NCBI RefSeq assembly: GCF_001076885.1
Contig: NZ_JVDT01000136.1
Coordinates: forward strand, 1 to 64,000
DNA length: 64,000 bases
Origin: Bacillus sp. 522_BSPC
GTDB taxonomy: Bacteria; Bacillota; Bacilli; Bacillales; Cytobacillaceae
Reading direction: 5' to 3'
The translations under genes and the position numbers were made by a program. The first letter of the stretch is position 1, and every line of letters begins with the position of its first letter. Below, one piece after another: positions 26,224-37,074 of the stretch. The notes under the pieces are model-generated. The model had not been told where the DNA came from. It made no database searches and was given only the letters and a program-made list of their open reading frames with translations.

Positions 26224-27351
26224 ATGGGGAATACGATTGATTTAATCCAAATCCGCAGAGATTTGCATAAAATTCCAGAGCTTGGATTTAAGGAATTTAA
26301 AACACAACAATATTTACTCGGAAAAATTCAAAGCTTTTCAAATGAACGAGTAGAAATAAGAACATGGAAAACGGGGATTATTGTTAAGGTTCATGGACTT
26401 AACCCAACGAAAACGATTGGCTACCGAGCAGATATTGATGGATTGCCAATTGTTGAAGAAACGGAATTACCATTTCTATCTGAGCACCCTACAGAAATGC
26501 ATGCTTGTGGACATGATTTTCATATGACCATTGCTTTAGGCTTACTTGCAAATATAATGGAAACTCCTATTAAAGATAATGTTGTGTTTATTTTTCAGCC
26601 TGCTGAAGAAGGACCAGGCGGAGCAAAGCCTATGCTTGAAAGTAAGGAGCTTAAAGAATGGATGCCTGATATTATCCTGGCTCTTCACGTAGCTCCTGAA
26701 TATCCAGTAGGCACCATCGCAGTAAAGCCGGGCTTGCTATTTGCAAACACTTCTGAGCTTTTTATTGATTTAAAAGGGAAAGGCGGGCATGCAGCATACC
26801 CACATCTTACTAATGATATGGTAGTTGCAGCATGTAGTCTGGTTTCCCAGCTTCAGTCTGTTGTATCCAGGAATATTGATCCGCTCGATAGTGCTGTTGT
26901 GACCATCGGAAAAATCACAGGTGGAACTGTGCAAAATGTCATTGCTGAAAATGCAAGACTAGAAGGGACAATGCGAACCCTTTCAAGTGAGGCAATGGAT
27001 AAAGTAAAGAAACGTGTCCAAGCTTTGGTGAATGGTATTGAAATTGGCTATGACTGTGAGAGTACGATTGATTTCGGTAGTGGTTATTATCAAGTCTATA
27101 ATAATGAGCCATTAACAAGAGAGTTTATGGATTTTATTGAATACGAAACAGAAGCAAATGTGTTGGAATGCAAAGAAGCAATGACGGGCGAAGATTTTGG
27201 CTATATGTTAAAGGACATTCCAGGGTTTATGTTTTGGCTAGGTGTTGATTCTCCATATGGTTTACATCATAGCAAGCTTAATCCGAAAGAAGACGCATTA
27301 CAAGTAGCTGTTAATGTTTTAACTGCGTATTTAATGAAAAAAGGAAATTAA
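26224..27351 (+). CDS. dapL: N-acetyldiaminopimelate deacetylase
   Basis: A 375-residue M20-type metallo-amidohydrolase that removes the acetyl group from N-acetyl-LL-diaminopimelate. Metal-binding motifs are [11 protein letters not shown] (about 92-102), [10 protein letters not shown] (about 126-135) and the late histidine in GLHHSKLNP. Length equals B. subtilis YkuR. ATG start with AGAAGGGG. 97 bases after dapH across a terminator, so perhaps its own promoter or partial read-through. Confidence 0.95.
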   Translation: MGNTIDLIQIRRDLHKIPELGFKEFKTQQYLLGKIQSFSNERVEIRTWKTGIIVKVHGLNPTKTIGYRADIDGLPIVEETELPFLSEHPTEMHACGHDFHMTIALGLLANIMETPIKDNVVFIFQPAEEGPGGAKPMLESKELKEWMPDIILALHVAPEYPVGTIAVKPGLLFANTSELFIDLKGKGGHAAYPHLTNDMVVAACSLVSQLQSVVSRNIDPLDSAVVTIGKITGGTVQNVIAENARLEGTMRTLSSEAMDKVKKRVQALVNGIEIGYDCESTIDFGSGYYQVYNNEPLTREFMDFIEYETEANVLECKEAMTGEDFGYMLKDIPGFMFWLGVDSPYGLHHSKLNPKEDALQVAVNVLTAYLMKKGN

Positions 27352-27378
27352 TTGTTCGGACGGTTGCTTATTTGTAAA

Positions 27379-27428
27379 CAAAAAGCTTACTGCTTTATAT
27401 TGGAATAATAGCAGTAAGCTTTTTTAAA
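27379..27428. terminator. Bidirectional terminator between dapL and ykuT
   Basis: AAAAAGCTTACTGCT pairs with AGCAGTAAGCTTTTT; T-tracts on both strands suit the convergent genes. Confidence 0.88.
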
Positions 27429-27431
27429 GCA

Positions 27432-28283
27432 TTAATTTTCTTTTTCAATCACTAGGGGTGCTTGTGGGAATTGAATCCCATTTTCATCAAGCGCGACTTT
27501 CGCTTCCTGTCTAATCAAGCGTTCCATTCCCCATTGCTCCATATTTTTTGTTTTTGCAATTATTCTTATTGTAATCGTATTTGCACCTAAATTTTGTATA
27601 CCAATTAGATTTGGGCCATCTGTTATAGTGTCGTTTTCGTCTGCAATACGTTCACAAACTTGCTGTAGTATTTCTAATGTTCTCTGCAAATCATTGTTGA
27701 CTGAAATATCTATATCCACTAGAGCTTGCATTTCTCCCCGGGAATGATTACTAAGCTGTGTAATTTCTCGATTCGGGATAAAGTGTAAAGTGCCATCTGC
27801 TGCTCGTATTTGGGTTGTTCTAAGGCCAACTTGTTCTACTGTGCCTGAAAATTCTCCAATCGTTATAAGTTCCCCAACATCTAATTGTTTTTCTAATAGG
27901 ATAAAAAATCCTGACACTAGGTCACTAACAAGTCCTTGAGCTCCAAAGCCGACTGCTAATCCTATAATTCCTGCACCAGCCAATATTGCTGTAGCATCGA
28001 TACCGAGCAATTGGAGTATGGTTATAATGAGAATGAAAAATAGTACATAGGTAATTAGGTTATTAATCAGGCTCTCCAGTGTAAAAGCTCTACCTCTAGA
28101 GATAGAGTTTTTTTGAATATAGGATTCGAATAATTTATTTATTAGCTGCTTAGCCATTTTTTTAATTAGAAGATAGCTAAGAAGGATAAGCAGTATTTTT
28201 ATTGCTACAAGGGCAGTATTTAAGAAGAAGTCTCCCCAATGTATGGTTTGTATATAGGTTTTTAAATTGTTTAAATAGAACAT
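27432..28283 (-). CDS. ykuT: Small-conductance mechanosensitive channel YkuT
   Basis: A 283-residue MscS-family protein. Three N-terminal membrane segments end in the glycine/alanine-rich pore helix (ATAILAGAGIIGLAVGFGAQ near residue 93), followed by the beta domain (FSGTVEQVGLRTTQIRA) and the C-terminal cytoplasmic vestibule. It opens under membrane tension to release solutes in osmotic downshock. Ribosome site AAAGGAGT. Convergent with dapL. Confidence 0.93.
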   Translation of the reverse strand: MFYLNNLKTYIQTIHWGDFFLNTALVAIKILLILLSYLLIKKMAKQLINKLFESYIQKNSISRGRAFTLESLINNLITYVLFFILIITILQLLGIDATAILAGAGIIGLAVGFGAQGLVSDLVSGFFILLEKQLDVGELITIGEFSGTVEQVGLRTTQIRAADGTLHFIPNREITQLSNHSRGEMQALVDIDISVNNDLQRTLEILQQVCERIADENDTITDGPNLIGIQNLGANTITIRIIAKTKNMEQWGMERLIRQEAKVALDENGIQFPQAPLVIEKEN

Positions 28284-28413
28284 TTAATGCTGTACTCCTT
28301 TTATAAAAATTAACTAGCCAAGTATTTTCTTTTTATTCCCTTATATGTATTTGATAAACTAGAGGTTATATTAATATTTTTTAGAGAGAAAAGGAAAGAG
28401 GGTAAATACTACT

Positions 28414-28869
28414 GTGAAAATAGGTGATCCACTTCCCGAATGGGGTGCTCCGACACTATGGATTAATGGAGAAACAAAAGGAATGGAGAAAGGTGGAAAT
28501 AAAGTAACTTTAATTCACTTTTGGTCTATAAGCTGTTATTTTTGTAAAAGGGCTATGTCAGAACTAAACCAATACAGAGATTTTTATCAAGAAAATTTGA
28601 CTGTTATCTCTGTACATTTTCCTCGTTCGGAACATGATTTGAACATAGAATTAGTGAAAAAAACGGTGGAGGAATATAAGATGACACAATCCATTTATGT
28701 AGATCATGAATTTCAGCTAGCCAAAGCATTTTCAAATGAATATGTGCCATCTTATTATTTATTTGATCAGGCTGGGAAATTACGATACTATCAGGCTGGC
28801 GGGATTAATTTGAAAATGTTAGATACCCGAATAAGTCGAGTATTAAATGGCCAATTAGACAGAACTTAG
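28414..28869 (+). CDS. ykuV: Thiol-disulfide oxidoreductase YkuV
   Basis: A 151-residue thioredoxin-like protein with GTG start behind GAAAGAGGG. The redox site CYFC is in HFWSISCYFCKRAMSEL, and YVPSYYLFDQAG carries the cis-proline region. It matches B. subtilis YkuV, a cytosolic thiol-disulfide reductant of ResA-like fold; no signal sequence is visible, in agreement. Divergent from ykuT. Confidence 0.93.
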   Translation: MKIGDPLPEWGAPTLWINGETKGMEKGGNKVTLIHFWSISCYFCKRAMSELNQYRDFYQENLTVISVHFPRSEHDLNIELVKKTVEEYKMTQSIYVDHEFQLAKAFSNEYVPSYYLFDQAGKLRYYQAGGINLKMLDTRISRVLNGQLDRT

Positions 28870-29097
28870 CGAATATAATTTGGCATCTGGAAAGTATATC
28901 AATACAGCTTCATTTAATGTTATAATAATGGCGTTTCATTAGATAACGGGAAACATCATTATTTAGGAGTTTTAACTGGTATTGATAAGATAGTTATGAA
29001 TAGGTGTTGCTTCTCGCTTAAAATGAATGTTTATTATAGGAGATAATAATACTTGTGATGCGAGATAAAATTTATACGATAGTTGGAGGATTTAATA

Positions 29098-29757
29098 GTG
29101 AAAAGAGCATTTGCGGTAATTGGCCTAGGAAGATTTGGAGGCAGTATTTGTCGGGAATTAACGGAACTAGGTATGGATGTTATGGTAATTGATAAAAGTG
29201 AAGAAAAAGTAAATGAATATGCAAATCTAGTTTCACATGCAGTGGTCGGTAATGCAGTAGATGAAACGGTATTAAAGAGTCTTGGAATCCGTAATTTTGA
29301 TCACGTTATAGTTGCGATAGGCGAGGATATACAAGCGAGTATTTTAACTACTTTAATGTTAAAGGAGCTAGGTGTTAAAAATATAACGGTAAAGGCTCAA
29401 AATGATTATCATGAGAAGGTGTTGAGTAAAATAGGAGCAGATGCAGTAGTTCATCCAGAAAGAGATATGGGGAAGAGGATTGCGCATAATATTGTTTCTA
29501 ATAATGTCCTTGATTATTTGGAGCTTTCTGATGAACATAGTATTGTGGAAATTAAGGCTAGCCACAAATTAGATGGTCGTTCCATTATTGATTTAGATAT
29601 TCGTGCGAGATATGGAATCACGATTGTTGCTATAAAAAGAGACAAGGAGATTATTGTTTCTCCTCAGGCATCAGAACCAATAAGAGAAAATGATATTTTG
29701 ATTGTTATTGGTGCGGATTCAGATATTAATCGTTTTGAAAAAAAGGTAATGTCTTAA
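29098..29757 (+). CDS. ktrC: Potassium uptake regulator KtrC (RCK/TrkA-type)
   Basis: A 219-residue RCK protein: N-terminal NAD/ATP-binding Rossmann domain (AVIGLGRFGGSICREL) and C-terminal RCK_C domain that in KtrC binds c-di-AMP. It gates the KtrD potassium channel, whose gene is not adjacent. The GTG at 29098 follows GGAGGA by seven bases; a TTG 15 bases earlier overlaps that site and is rejected. No ydaO-type riboswitch is visible upstream. Confidence 0.93.
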   Translation: MKRAFAVIGLGRFGGSICRELTELGMDVMVIDKSEEKVNEYANLVSHAVVGNAVDETVLKSLGIRNFDHVIVAIGEDIQASILTTLMLKELGVKNITVKAQNDYHEKVLSKIGADAVVHPERDMGKRIAHNIVSNNVLDYLELSDEHSIVEIKASHKLDGRSIIDLDIRARYGITIVAIKRDKEIIVSPQASEPIRENDILIVIGADSDINRFEKKVMS

Positions 29758-29876
29758 TCATTAATAAGAAAAAGCGAGGACTCTTGCCTAAATACAGTAC
29801 AAATGAAAGAAAGATATTGGGTTTATGGTGCTAGACTTATAATTATTTAGTTTTTTAAAAATACTTTCATAACCGA

Positions 29877-29924
29877 AAAAAAGGCGCTGTATGTTCAAGA
29901 ATTGAACATACAGCGCCTTTTATA
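29877..29924. terminator. Bidirectional terminator between ktrC and rnjA
   Basis: Perfect 20-bp stem AAAAGGCGCTGTATGTTCAA with its complement and a three-base loop. Confidence 0.92.
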
Positions 29925-29929
29925 TACCG

Positions 29930-31597
29930 TTATACTTCCATAATTATTGGAAGAATCATTGGTCTACGTTTTGTTTTTTCGTAAAGGAATGGAGAAATCG
30001 TATCAATAATTTCATTTTTGATTTCAGACCATTGTGTTGTTTTGCGTTCCATTACTTTATTTAGATGCTTGCTTATTAAGTTCTGTGCATCATTTATTAA
30101 ATCGCCAGACTCGCGCATGTATACAAATCCTCTTGAAATAAGATCTGGTCCAGCTGCGATTCTAAAGTCTGTCATGTTAATGCTTACTACTACAACGACT
30201 AAGCCTTCTTCTGAAAGAATTCGGCGGTCGCGTAATACAATATTGCCTATATCTCCAATTCCGCTTCCGTCAATATAAACGTTTCCGGATGGGATTTTAC
30301 CAGCAACTTGCGCTGTATCACTTGAAAGTGCCAATACTTCACCATTATCCATGATAAAGCAGTTCTCTTCCTTGACGCCACAGTCAACAGCAGTCTGCGC
30401 ATGTGTTTTTTGCATTCTGAATTCTCCATGGATTGGCATAAAGAATTTAGGCTTAATTAGTCGTAGCATTAGCATTTGCTCCTGCTGTCCACCGTGACCG
30501 GAAGTATGAATATTGCTAAGTGGCCCAGAAATAACTTCAGCACCAGCTCTAAAAAGCATGTTTATTGTTTTATTAACGCTTAGTGTATTACCTGGTACAG
30601 GGTTAGATGAGAAAACAACTGTGTCACCAGGAATAATTTGGATTTGTCTATGTGTTCCATTTGCAATTCTTGAAAGAGCAGCCATAGGTTCGCCTTGACT
30701 TCCTGTACATAAAATCACAACTTGATTAGCCGGTAAACGATTAATTTGCTGAGGATCTACAAAGGTTTCTTTTGGAGCTTTTATAAACCCAAGCTCTAAG
30801 CCAATATTAATGGCAGCCTCCATGCTTCTTCCGAAAACAGCGATTTTACGACCGAATTCTACGGCAGCATCTGTTACTTGCTGTAAACGATAAATATTAG
30901 AAGCGAAAGTAGCGAAAATCAATCTACCATCTGCTTTAATAAATATGTCATGAATACTTTTGCCAACCTTTTTTTCGGACATTGTGAAATTAGGCACTTC
31001 ACTATTTGTGCTGTCAGATAATAAACATAAAACGCCTTCTTTACCGATCTCAGCCATTTTTGTTAAGTTGGCAGGCTCCCCAACGGGCGTAAAATCGAAT
31101 TTAAAATCTCCAGTGTGTACGATGTTTCCTGGTGGAGTTTTCACGACAATACCATAGGAATCAGGTATACTATGAGTTGTTCGAAAGAAGGAAACAGATG
31201 TTTTTCTAAATTTAATCACATCATCTTCTTGAATTTCACGCATCGTAGTTTGACGCAATAGTCCATGCTCTTCTAACTTATTACGAACAAGTGCTAATGC
31301 TAATTTTCCACCATATACAGGGATATTAACTTGTCTTAAAAGGTAAGGAATACCACCAATATGATCTTCGTGACCATGCGTGATAAATAAGCCTTTAATT
31401 TTGTCTACATTCTTCTCCAAGAAAGTATAATCGGGAATAACATAGTCAATTCCTAAAAGCTCGTCCTCCGGAAATTTAATACCAGCATCAATTAAAATAA
31501 TTTCGTCTTGAAACTGGACACCATAAGTATTTTTACCGATTTCCCCTAGTCCACCGAGGGCAAATACAGCAGTTTGATCATTTTTTACAAATTTCAT
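29930..31597 (-). CDS. rnjA: Ribonuclease J1
   Basis: A 555-residue metallo-beta-lactamase/beta-CASP nuclease with 5'-3' exonuclease and endonuclease activity, central to mRNA decay and 16S rRNA maturation. The metal site [12 protein letters not shown] is near residues 72-83, further motifs are VHTGDFKFD and SSNPVPGN. Its ATG overlaps the stop of rpoY by one base (TAATG), so the two are translationally coupled. Length equals B. subtilis RNase J1 (555). Confidence 0.97.
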   Translation of the reverse strand: MKFVKNDQTAVFALGGLGEIGKNTYGVQFQDEIILIDAGIKFPEDELLGIDYVIPDYTFLEKNVDKIKGLFITHGHEDHIGGIPYLLRQVNIPVYGGKLALALVRNKLEEHGLLRQTTMREIQEDDVIKFRKTSVSFFRTTHSIPDSYGIVVKTPPGNIVHTGDFKFDFTPVGEPANLTKMAEIGKEGVLCLLSDSTNSEVPNFTMSEKKVGKSIHDIFIKADGRLIFATFASNIYRLQQVTDAAVEFGRKIAVFGRSMEAAINIGLELGFIKAPKETFVDPQQINRLPANQVVILCTGSQGEPMAALSRIANGTHRQIQIIPGDTVVFSSNPVPGNTLSVNKTINMLFRAGAEVISGPLSNIHTSGHGGQQEQMLMLRLIKPKFFMPIHGEFRMQKTHAQTAVDCGVKEENCFIMDNGEVLALSSDTAQVAGKIPSGNVYIDGSGIGDIGNIVLRDRRILSEEGLVVVVVSINMTDFRIAAGPDLISRGFVYMRESGDLINDAQNLISKHLNKVMERKTTQWSEIKNEIIDTISPFLYEKTKRRPMILPIIMEV

Positions 31598-31809
31598 TAT
31601 TCAATCTCCAATACTGTAAAGTCTTCGTTTTGTTGTTCATACTCTAAGAATGCACCTTCTACACGAGTTATAAACTCGATATTATATGGTTTTTCTGCCA
31701 ATTTTGTTCTAACATCTCTTTCAGAAACACCTTTAACATATATTGTTCTTGTGTTTTCTCTTACTGGTACCTCTGTTTTTAAATCTTGAAAATATACTTT
31801 AAATATCAT
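31597..31809 (-). CDS. rpoY: RNA polymerase epsilon subunit
   Basis: A 70-residue protein matching YkzG/Rpo[21 protein letters not shown] at the start and ALFLEYEQQ-like end ([19 protein letters not shown]). Epsilon is a small auxiliary subunit of Firmicute RNA polymerase, and its gene is habitually fused in an operon with rnjA. ATG 31809 follows AAGGAGCG by seven bases; a start seven codons upstream is rejected. Confidence 0.94.
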   Translation of the reverse strand: MIFKVYFQDLKTEVPVRENTRTIYVKGVSERDVRTKLAEKPYNIEFITRVEGAFLEYEQQNEDFTVLEIE

Positions 31810-31969
31810 GGTAATTCGCTCCTTAATCATTTATATCTAAAATTATTATATAAAAAAATAACATGTTTTTCATGTTTTTTCTTTTAATAGCAATTATTAT
31901 CAAAATCCATTGTTTGAAAGATAATCAACTTTATTATGTAAAATATTTTTAAATCTTTATAAAATAAAA

Positions 31970-32051
31970 GGTCAGACTCTTCCCACTAAGCTTGGTTTAT
32001 ATAGTGGTATAATAACCACTATATTTAACAAAGCGTGGCATAGGTCGGACC
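31970..32051 (-). other. 82-nt long imperfect hairpin
   Basis: Read on the minus strand, successive segments pair across the whole length: GGTC/GACC, GAC/GTC, CCAC/GTGG, CTT/AAG and ATATAGTGG/CCACTATAT, separated by small internal loops, with a seven-base apex. It is followed by CTTTTATTTT. It lies 22 bases after the micropeptide stop. It may be a terminator, a structured RNA or a palindromic repeat unit. Confidence 0.55.
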
Positions 32052-32073
32052 ATAAGAATACCCTTCAATTTTT

Positions 32074-32145
32074 TTAAGCTATTGTTTTTTTACGCAGTAA
32101 ATCTTTCCACTGTTTTAAGAGCTTTTTTCTTAGCTTCTTTAACAT
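32074..32145 (-). CDS. Candidate 23-residue cationic amphipathic peptide
   Basis: ATG at 32145 is preceded by AAGGAGATGATCC (32149-32161), which matches the full 16S-complementary AAAGGAGGTGATCC except for one base. The peptide begins MLKKLRKKLLKQWKDLL and has ten Lys/Arg in 23 residues, with leucines and one tryptophan at i, i+3/i+4 spacing that would form one hydrophobic face. It has no leader or cysteine. The place in B. subtilis is taken by ykrA. It could be a membrane-active or regulatory micropeptide; a second short frame (ATG 32155) overlaps the ribosome site itself. Confidence 0.5.
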   Translation of the reverse strand: MLKKLRKKLLKQWKDLLRKKTIA

Positions 32146-32625
32146 AGTGGATCATCTCCTTAATTCTATTTTAAACCATTCTTGTACAAAGTAAAGTCAT
32201 CTTCACATTTTATATTTTCTTTTTGTAAAAAAATAGTTTTTTGAGATGTTGTTTTTTTTCCGATTCTTTCTTTTTTTTAAACTGAAGGTGATTTTACATG
32301 TGTTAAATCACATCGAATGGTTCGTTCATTTAATAGGCTTTTTTATATATGATAACAACAATCTTATTAAAAACAGCCTTTTATAGTAATAGTATATGAA
32401 ATTTATTGCAGGATTCTCATGGTTAATGTTGGTAATTGTAAAATAGGCTTTTATTTCGTAATAATTAACTTTATATGAAAGCGAATGGGTCCCCTCTAAT
32501 GGAAGAGGGGAAGCAAGAAGATTGATTTTTTTCTATTGTAATTGTTTAGGAGTGGAAGGGAGAAGAAGGCTCGAAGAAATTTATTAAATGATCGAACCAG
32601 GAGGAAAGAAGGAATGTTCTTAACT
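32146..32625. other. Non-coding stretch between micropeptide and def
   Basis: About 480 AT-rich bases without a gene. Contains a 7-bp inverted repeat GTGATTT / AAATCAC near 32289-32312 and a CCCCTCT / AAGAGGGG hairpin at about 32492-32511 lying downstream of def, which lacks a T-tract in the direction of def. Confidence 0.5.
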
Positions 32626-33183
32626 CTATCTTTCCACAGGAATTGCATTTTCAATAGGAAGAAAAGGATCATTTTCATTAATGTAATCATAGAACATGAC
32701 ACCATTTAAATGATCAATTTCGTGTTGGAATACAATAGCTGGTAAGCCCTTTAGTCGTAGCTTTACTTCCTTGCCATCTAAATCAATAGCTTTTAATGTG
32801 ATTCTTGCATATCTTGGCACAAATCCTGGGATGGCTTCGTCTACAGATAGGCAACCTTCTCCTGTAGTTAAATAGGCTTTTTCAACCGAATGGCTAATGA
32901 TTTTTGGATTGAAAAGGGCGTAGCTATATTGCTTGCCATTTTCATCTTTAACATGAACAGCAATCATTCGTTTGGAAACATTTATTTGTGGTGCAGCTAA
33001 TCCAACACCGCCTCTTAAACCATATTTTTCCGCTAATTCAGGGTCTTGACTATTTATTACATATTCAAGTAAGCTTTTTAAAATTTCTTTATCTTCTTGA
33101 CTTGGTGGCATTGTAACTTCTGCTGCTACTCTTCTTAATGTTGGATGACCATCCCGAATAATATCTGCCATTGTTATCATCAT
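32626..33183 (-). CDS. def: Peptide deformylase
   Basis: A 185-residue iron/zinc hydrolase removing the N-formyl group from new proteins. All three metal motifs are present: [17 protein letters not shown] and [10 protein letters not shown]. The family is that of B. subtilis DefB/YkrB (184). Two adjacent in-frame ATGs (33183 and 33180) follow AAGGAAG; either may be used, and a GTG two codons upstream overlaps the ribosome site. ykyA and pdhABCD follow in divergent orientation. Confidence 0.95.
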   Translation of the reverse strand: MMITMADIIRDGHPTLRRVAAEVTMPPSQEDKEILKSLLEYVINSQDPELAEKYGLRGGVGLAAPQINVSKRMIAVHVKDENGKQYSYALFNPKIISHSVEKAYLTTGEGCLSVDEAIPGFVPRYARITLKAIDLDGKEVKLRLKGLPAIVFQHEIDHLNGVMFYDYINENDPFLPIENAIPVER

Positions 33184-33475
33184 AATCACTTCCTTGTTCT
33201 ATCTATAAAGTAGTCTAACAGAGAAAGAATGAAAAGTTAATACAAGAGAATAGTACTTTATGCAATAAGATAATCATATATACCCATAATATATTATAGG
33301 ACAGGCTAATATGTTTAATATATAAACCGTTTCATTTTACTTAAATTGAATAACACTATATTATGACGGAATTAAAAAGGGTTAGTAATAAGGCAAAGGG
33401 AGTAATAATAAGCCAACCGTTATTGTAAAAATACAGAAGAATCGATATAGTAATAAGAAAGTGAGGAGGAAACAG

Positions 33476-34159
33476 ATGAAACGAAGTATGCTATTGTTTA
33501 GTACAATCTTGCTATTTGCAATGATTGCTGCTGGATGTAATTTTCAGTCTCCAAGTGAGAAAATGTATGAAAAACTAGAAGAAGTGGTTGAAATTGAAAT
33601 TGGCTTTGAAGAGCAGCAAGAGCCTCTTGTGACTTTAGAGAAGAAAGAACAAGACATCTATTCCGAAATAATTAGTCTTGGCTTAGAAGATATGGATGAA
33701 ATCACAAAATTATCAGATGAGGCCATAGAATCTATTGCCAAGAGAAAAGAATATATGGATAAAGAAGCAGAAAGCATTAAACAGTCGCAAGAAAAGTTTG
33801 AGACAATTACAACTGATATAGAAGAACTAGAAGAAAAAGAAGATAAAGAGCTAAAAGAAAAAGCAGACGAACTTTATAAAACAATGATGGCCCGTTATGA
33901 AGAACATGATAAATTATACGCTAATTACATAGAAGGGCTTAACAGTGATAAAAAACTATATGAAATGTTTAAAGATGAAGATGTGAATATGGATGATTTA
34001 GAAAAGCAAGTAAAGAAAATAAATGAAACATATGAAAAAGTGTATGAAAATAATCAAACCTTTAATGAACTGACGAAAAAATATAATGAACTAAAAGTAG
34101 ACTTCTATAATGAAGCAGGAATAAAAATTAAGATGAGTGATGAGAAGGAAGAGGAGTAA
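33476..34159 (+). CDS. ykyA: YkyA family lipoprotein, putative cell-wall binding
   Basis: A 227-residue lipoprotein: signal peptide MKRSMLLFSTILLFAMI followed by the lipobox AAGC, then an almost entirely charged, helical region rich in Glu and Lys that predicts long coiled coils. Matches the YkyA (putative cell-wall binding lipoprotein) family and place just before pdhA. ATG 33476 follows GAGGAGG by about five bases. Function not established. Confidence 0.88.
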   Translation: MKRSMLLFSTILLFAMIAAGCNFQSPSEKMYEKLEEVVEIEIGFEEQQEPLVTLEKKEQDIYSEIISLGLEDMDEITKLSDEAIESIAKRKEYMDKEAESIKQSQEKFETITTDIEELEEKEDKELKEKADELYKTMMARYEEHDKLYANYIEGLNSDKKLYEMFKDEDVNMDDLEKQVKKINETYEKVYENNQTFNELTKKYNELKVDFYNEAGIKIKMSDEKEEE

Positions 34160-34780
34160 GTAGCTTTTTTATATTTTTTTATGTCTTCCAAGTTTTATTT
34201 TCATTTACCGCAGGAACAGAATCTGTCAAGGAGCAAGAAAATTGCTGAATTGGACAAACTGTTACTGTGGTTTTTTTATAGGGGAAAATAAATTTTTTTT
34301 GAAATACGTGGCTGTCTATAAGATGGACCAACATGGCACAATGGTGGAGGTGAGAATTAGCAAAAGTTTTACGGAAATTCCTGCGAATTAAAATACATTT
34401 AATGATAGAAACTGTTGTTACTGTACTTCTGTATTCTTTAATCGCAATAATGTGTTTATTCGACAAGGAGGAAAATTATTATAAAACAGTTGTAAATAGT
34501 GGTATCTGTATAATACAGATGTAGTTTTATAAATAATACAGTTGTATTAATTTTATGTAAAAAAATAATAAAAACTTAGAGCTTAAAGATTGACGGATAA
34601 TATTTAAGTATATTAAACTTATAAATGTATTGAACAGTTGTATTAATATTTACATATTAATAATTGATACAGTCTATACGGAAACCGAATTAATTTATAA
34701 GACGTTTTTTCTTGCGTAATTTGTGGAAAACTGTTTTAGTATGGTTTTTTTTGTTACTTAAAGTGATATGCTGTAAGTAA
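34160..34780. other. Non-coding stretch upstream of pdhA
   Basis: About 620 bases with no supported gene. A 95-codon ORF on the minus strand has no ribosome site and poor composition. The stretch becomes very AT-rich towards pdhA, as expected of a regulated promoter region. Confidence 0.6.
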
Positions 34781-34795
34781 TAGAAAGCGTTACCC
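34781..34795 (+). promoter_or_regulatory. Candidate cre (CcpA) site upstream of pdhA
   Basis: TAGAAAGCGTTACCC matches the cre consensus WTGNAANCGNWNNCW at all but two of the defined positions, including the central CG. Located 93 bases before the pdhA ATG. Confidence 0.5.
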
Positions 34796-34801
34796 AACTG
34801 A

Positions 34802-34833
34802 ATGTTTACCACATTCAAACACATTGTAAACAT
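34802..34833. promoter_or_regulatory. 8-bp inverted repeat in the pdhA leader
   Basis: ATGTTTAC and GTAAACAT are perfect complements 16 bases apart, between the cre-like site and the pdhA ribosome site. Could be an operator or an RNA hairpin. Confidence 0.35.
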
Positions 34834-34869
34834 CTATTTGTTTTTACAGAAAAAAGTCTTTTAATATGA

Positions 34870-36003
<1,134 letters not shown>

Positions 36004-36006
36004 GCC

Positions 36007-36984
36007 ATGGCGCAAATGACAATGATTCAAGCAATCACTGATGCGTTACGCACAGAATTACGTAATGATCCAAATGTATTAGTATTTGGAGAAGACGTAG
36101 GTGTAAACGGCGGTGTATTCCGTGCGACAGAAGGTCTTCAAAAAGAATTCAGTGAAGATCGTGTATTTGATACTCCATTAGCTGAATCTGGAATTGGTGG
36201 TTTAGCAATCGGTTTAGGACTTCAAGGTTACCGTCCAGTACCTGAAATTCAATTCTTTGGTTTCGTATATGAAGTAATGGACAGTATTTCTGGACAAATG
36301 GCTCGTATGCGCTATCGTTCAGGTGGACGTTACAACGCACCTGTAACTATTCGTTCACCATTTGGTGGTGGGGTTCATACTCCTGAACTTCATGCGGACA
36401 GCTTAGAAGGATTAATGGCACAACAACCTGGTCTTAAAGTTGTTATCCCATCTACTCCTTATGACGCTAAAGGTTTGTTAATTTCTGCTATTCGCGATAA
36501 CGATCCTGTTATCTTCTTAGAGCATATGAAATTATACCGTTCATTCCGTCAAGAAGTTCCAGAAGAAGAGTACACTATTCCTCTTGGAAAAGCGGATGTA
36601 AAGCGTGAAGGTAAAGACCTTTCTATCATTACTTATGGAGCGATGGTTCAAGAGTCTATTAAAGCAGCAGAAGAATTAGAAAAAGAAGGATATTCAGTGG
36701 AAGTAGTTGACTTACGTACTGTAAGCCCACTTGATATCGATACAATCATTGGATCTGTTGAAAAAACAGGTAGAGCAGTTGTTGTTCAAGAAGCACAAAA
36801 ACAAGCTGGTATTGCGGCTAATGTTGTTGCTGAAATCAATGATCGTGCAATTCTAAGCTTAGAAGCTCCAGTTTTACGTGTAACTGCACCAGATACTGTA
36901 TTTGCATTTACACAAGCTGAAACTGTATGGCTTCCAAACTTTAAAGATATTATTGAAACAGCTAAAAAAGTTCTAACTTTCTAA
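36007..36984 (+). CDS. pdhB: Pyruvate dehydrogenase E1 component, beta subunit
   Basis: A 325-residue transketolase-like beta subunit that completes the E1 active site. Recognisable stretches: [35 protein letters not shown] and [17 protein letters not shown]. Starts three bases after pdhA behind AAGGAG. Followed by a 90-base gap before pdhC with no clear terminator. Confidence 0.97.
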   Translation: MAQMTMIQAITDALRTELRNDPNVLVFGEDVGVNGGVFRATEGLQKEFSEDRVFDTPLAESGIGGLAIGLGLQGYRPVPEIQFFGFVYEVMDSISGQMARMRYRSGGRYNAPVTIRSPFGGGVHTPELHADSLEGLMAQQPGLKVVIPSTPYDAKGLLISAIRDNDPVIFLEHMKLYRSFRQEVPEEEYTIPLGKADVKREGKDLSIITYGAMVQESIKAAEELEKEGYSVEVVDLRTVSPLDIDTIIGSVEKTGRAVVVQEAQKQAGIAANVVAEINDRAILSLEAPVLRVTAPDTVFAFTQAETVWLPNFKDIIETAKKVLTF

Positions 36985-37074
36985 TTAATACCGAATAATA
37001 TTTACGCAACAATTAGAAGATAAGTTAGTTGAACGAAGAAAATTTTTTCATAAGATTATTAGGAGGTTGTCACA

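Noticed and set aside
28870-29097. c-di-AMP (ydaO-type) riboswitch upstream of ktrC
   Set aside because: Searched for because Ktr genes often carry one; no conserved core motif is present.
34179-34466. 95-codon ORF on the minus strand upstream of pdhA
   Set aside because: No ribosome binding site, composition unlike its neighbours, no recognisable domain; the region reads as a promoter/leader stretch.
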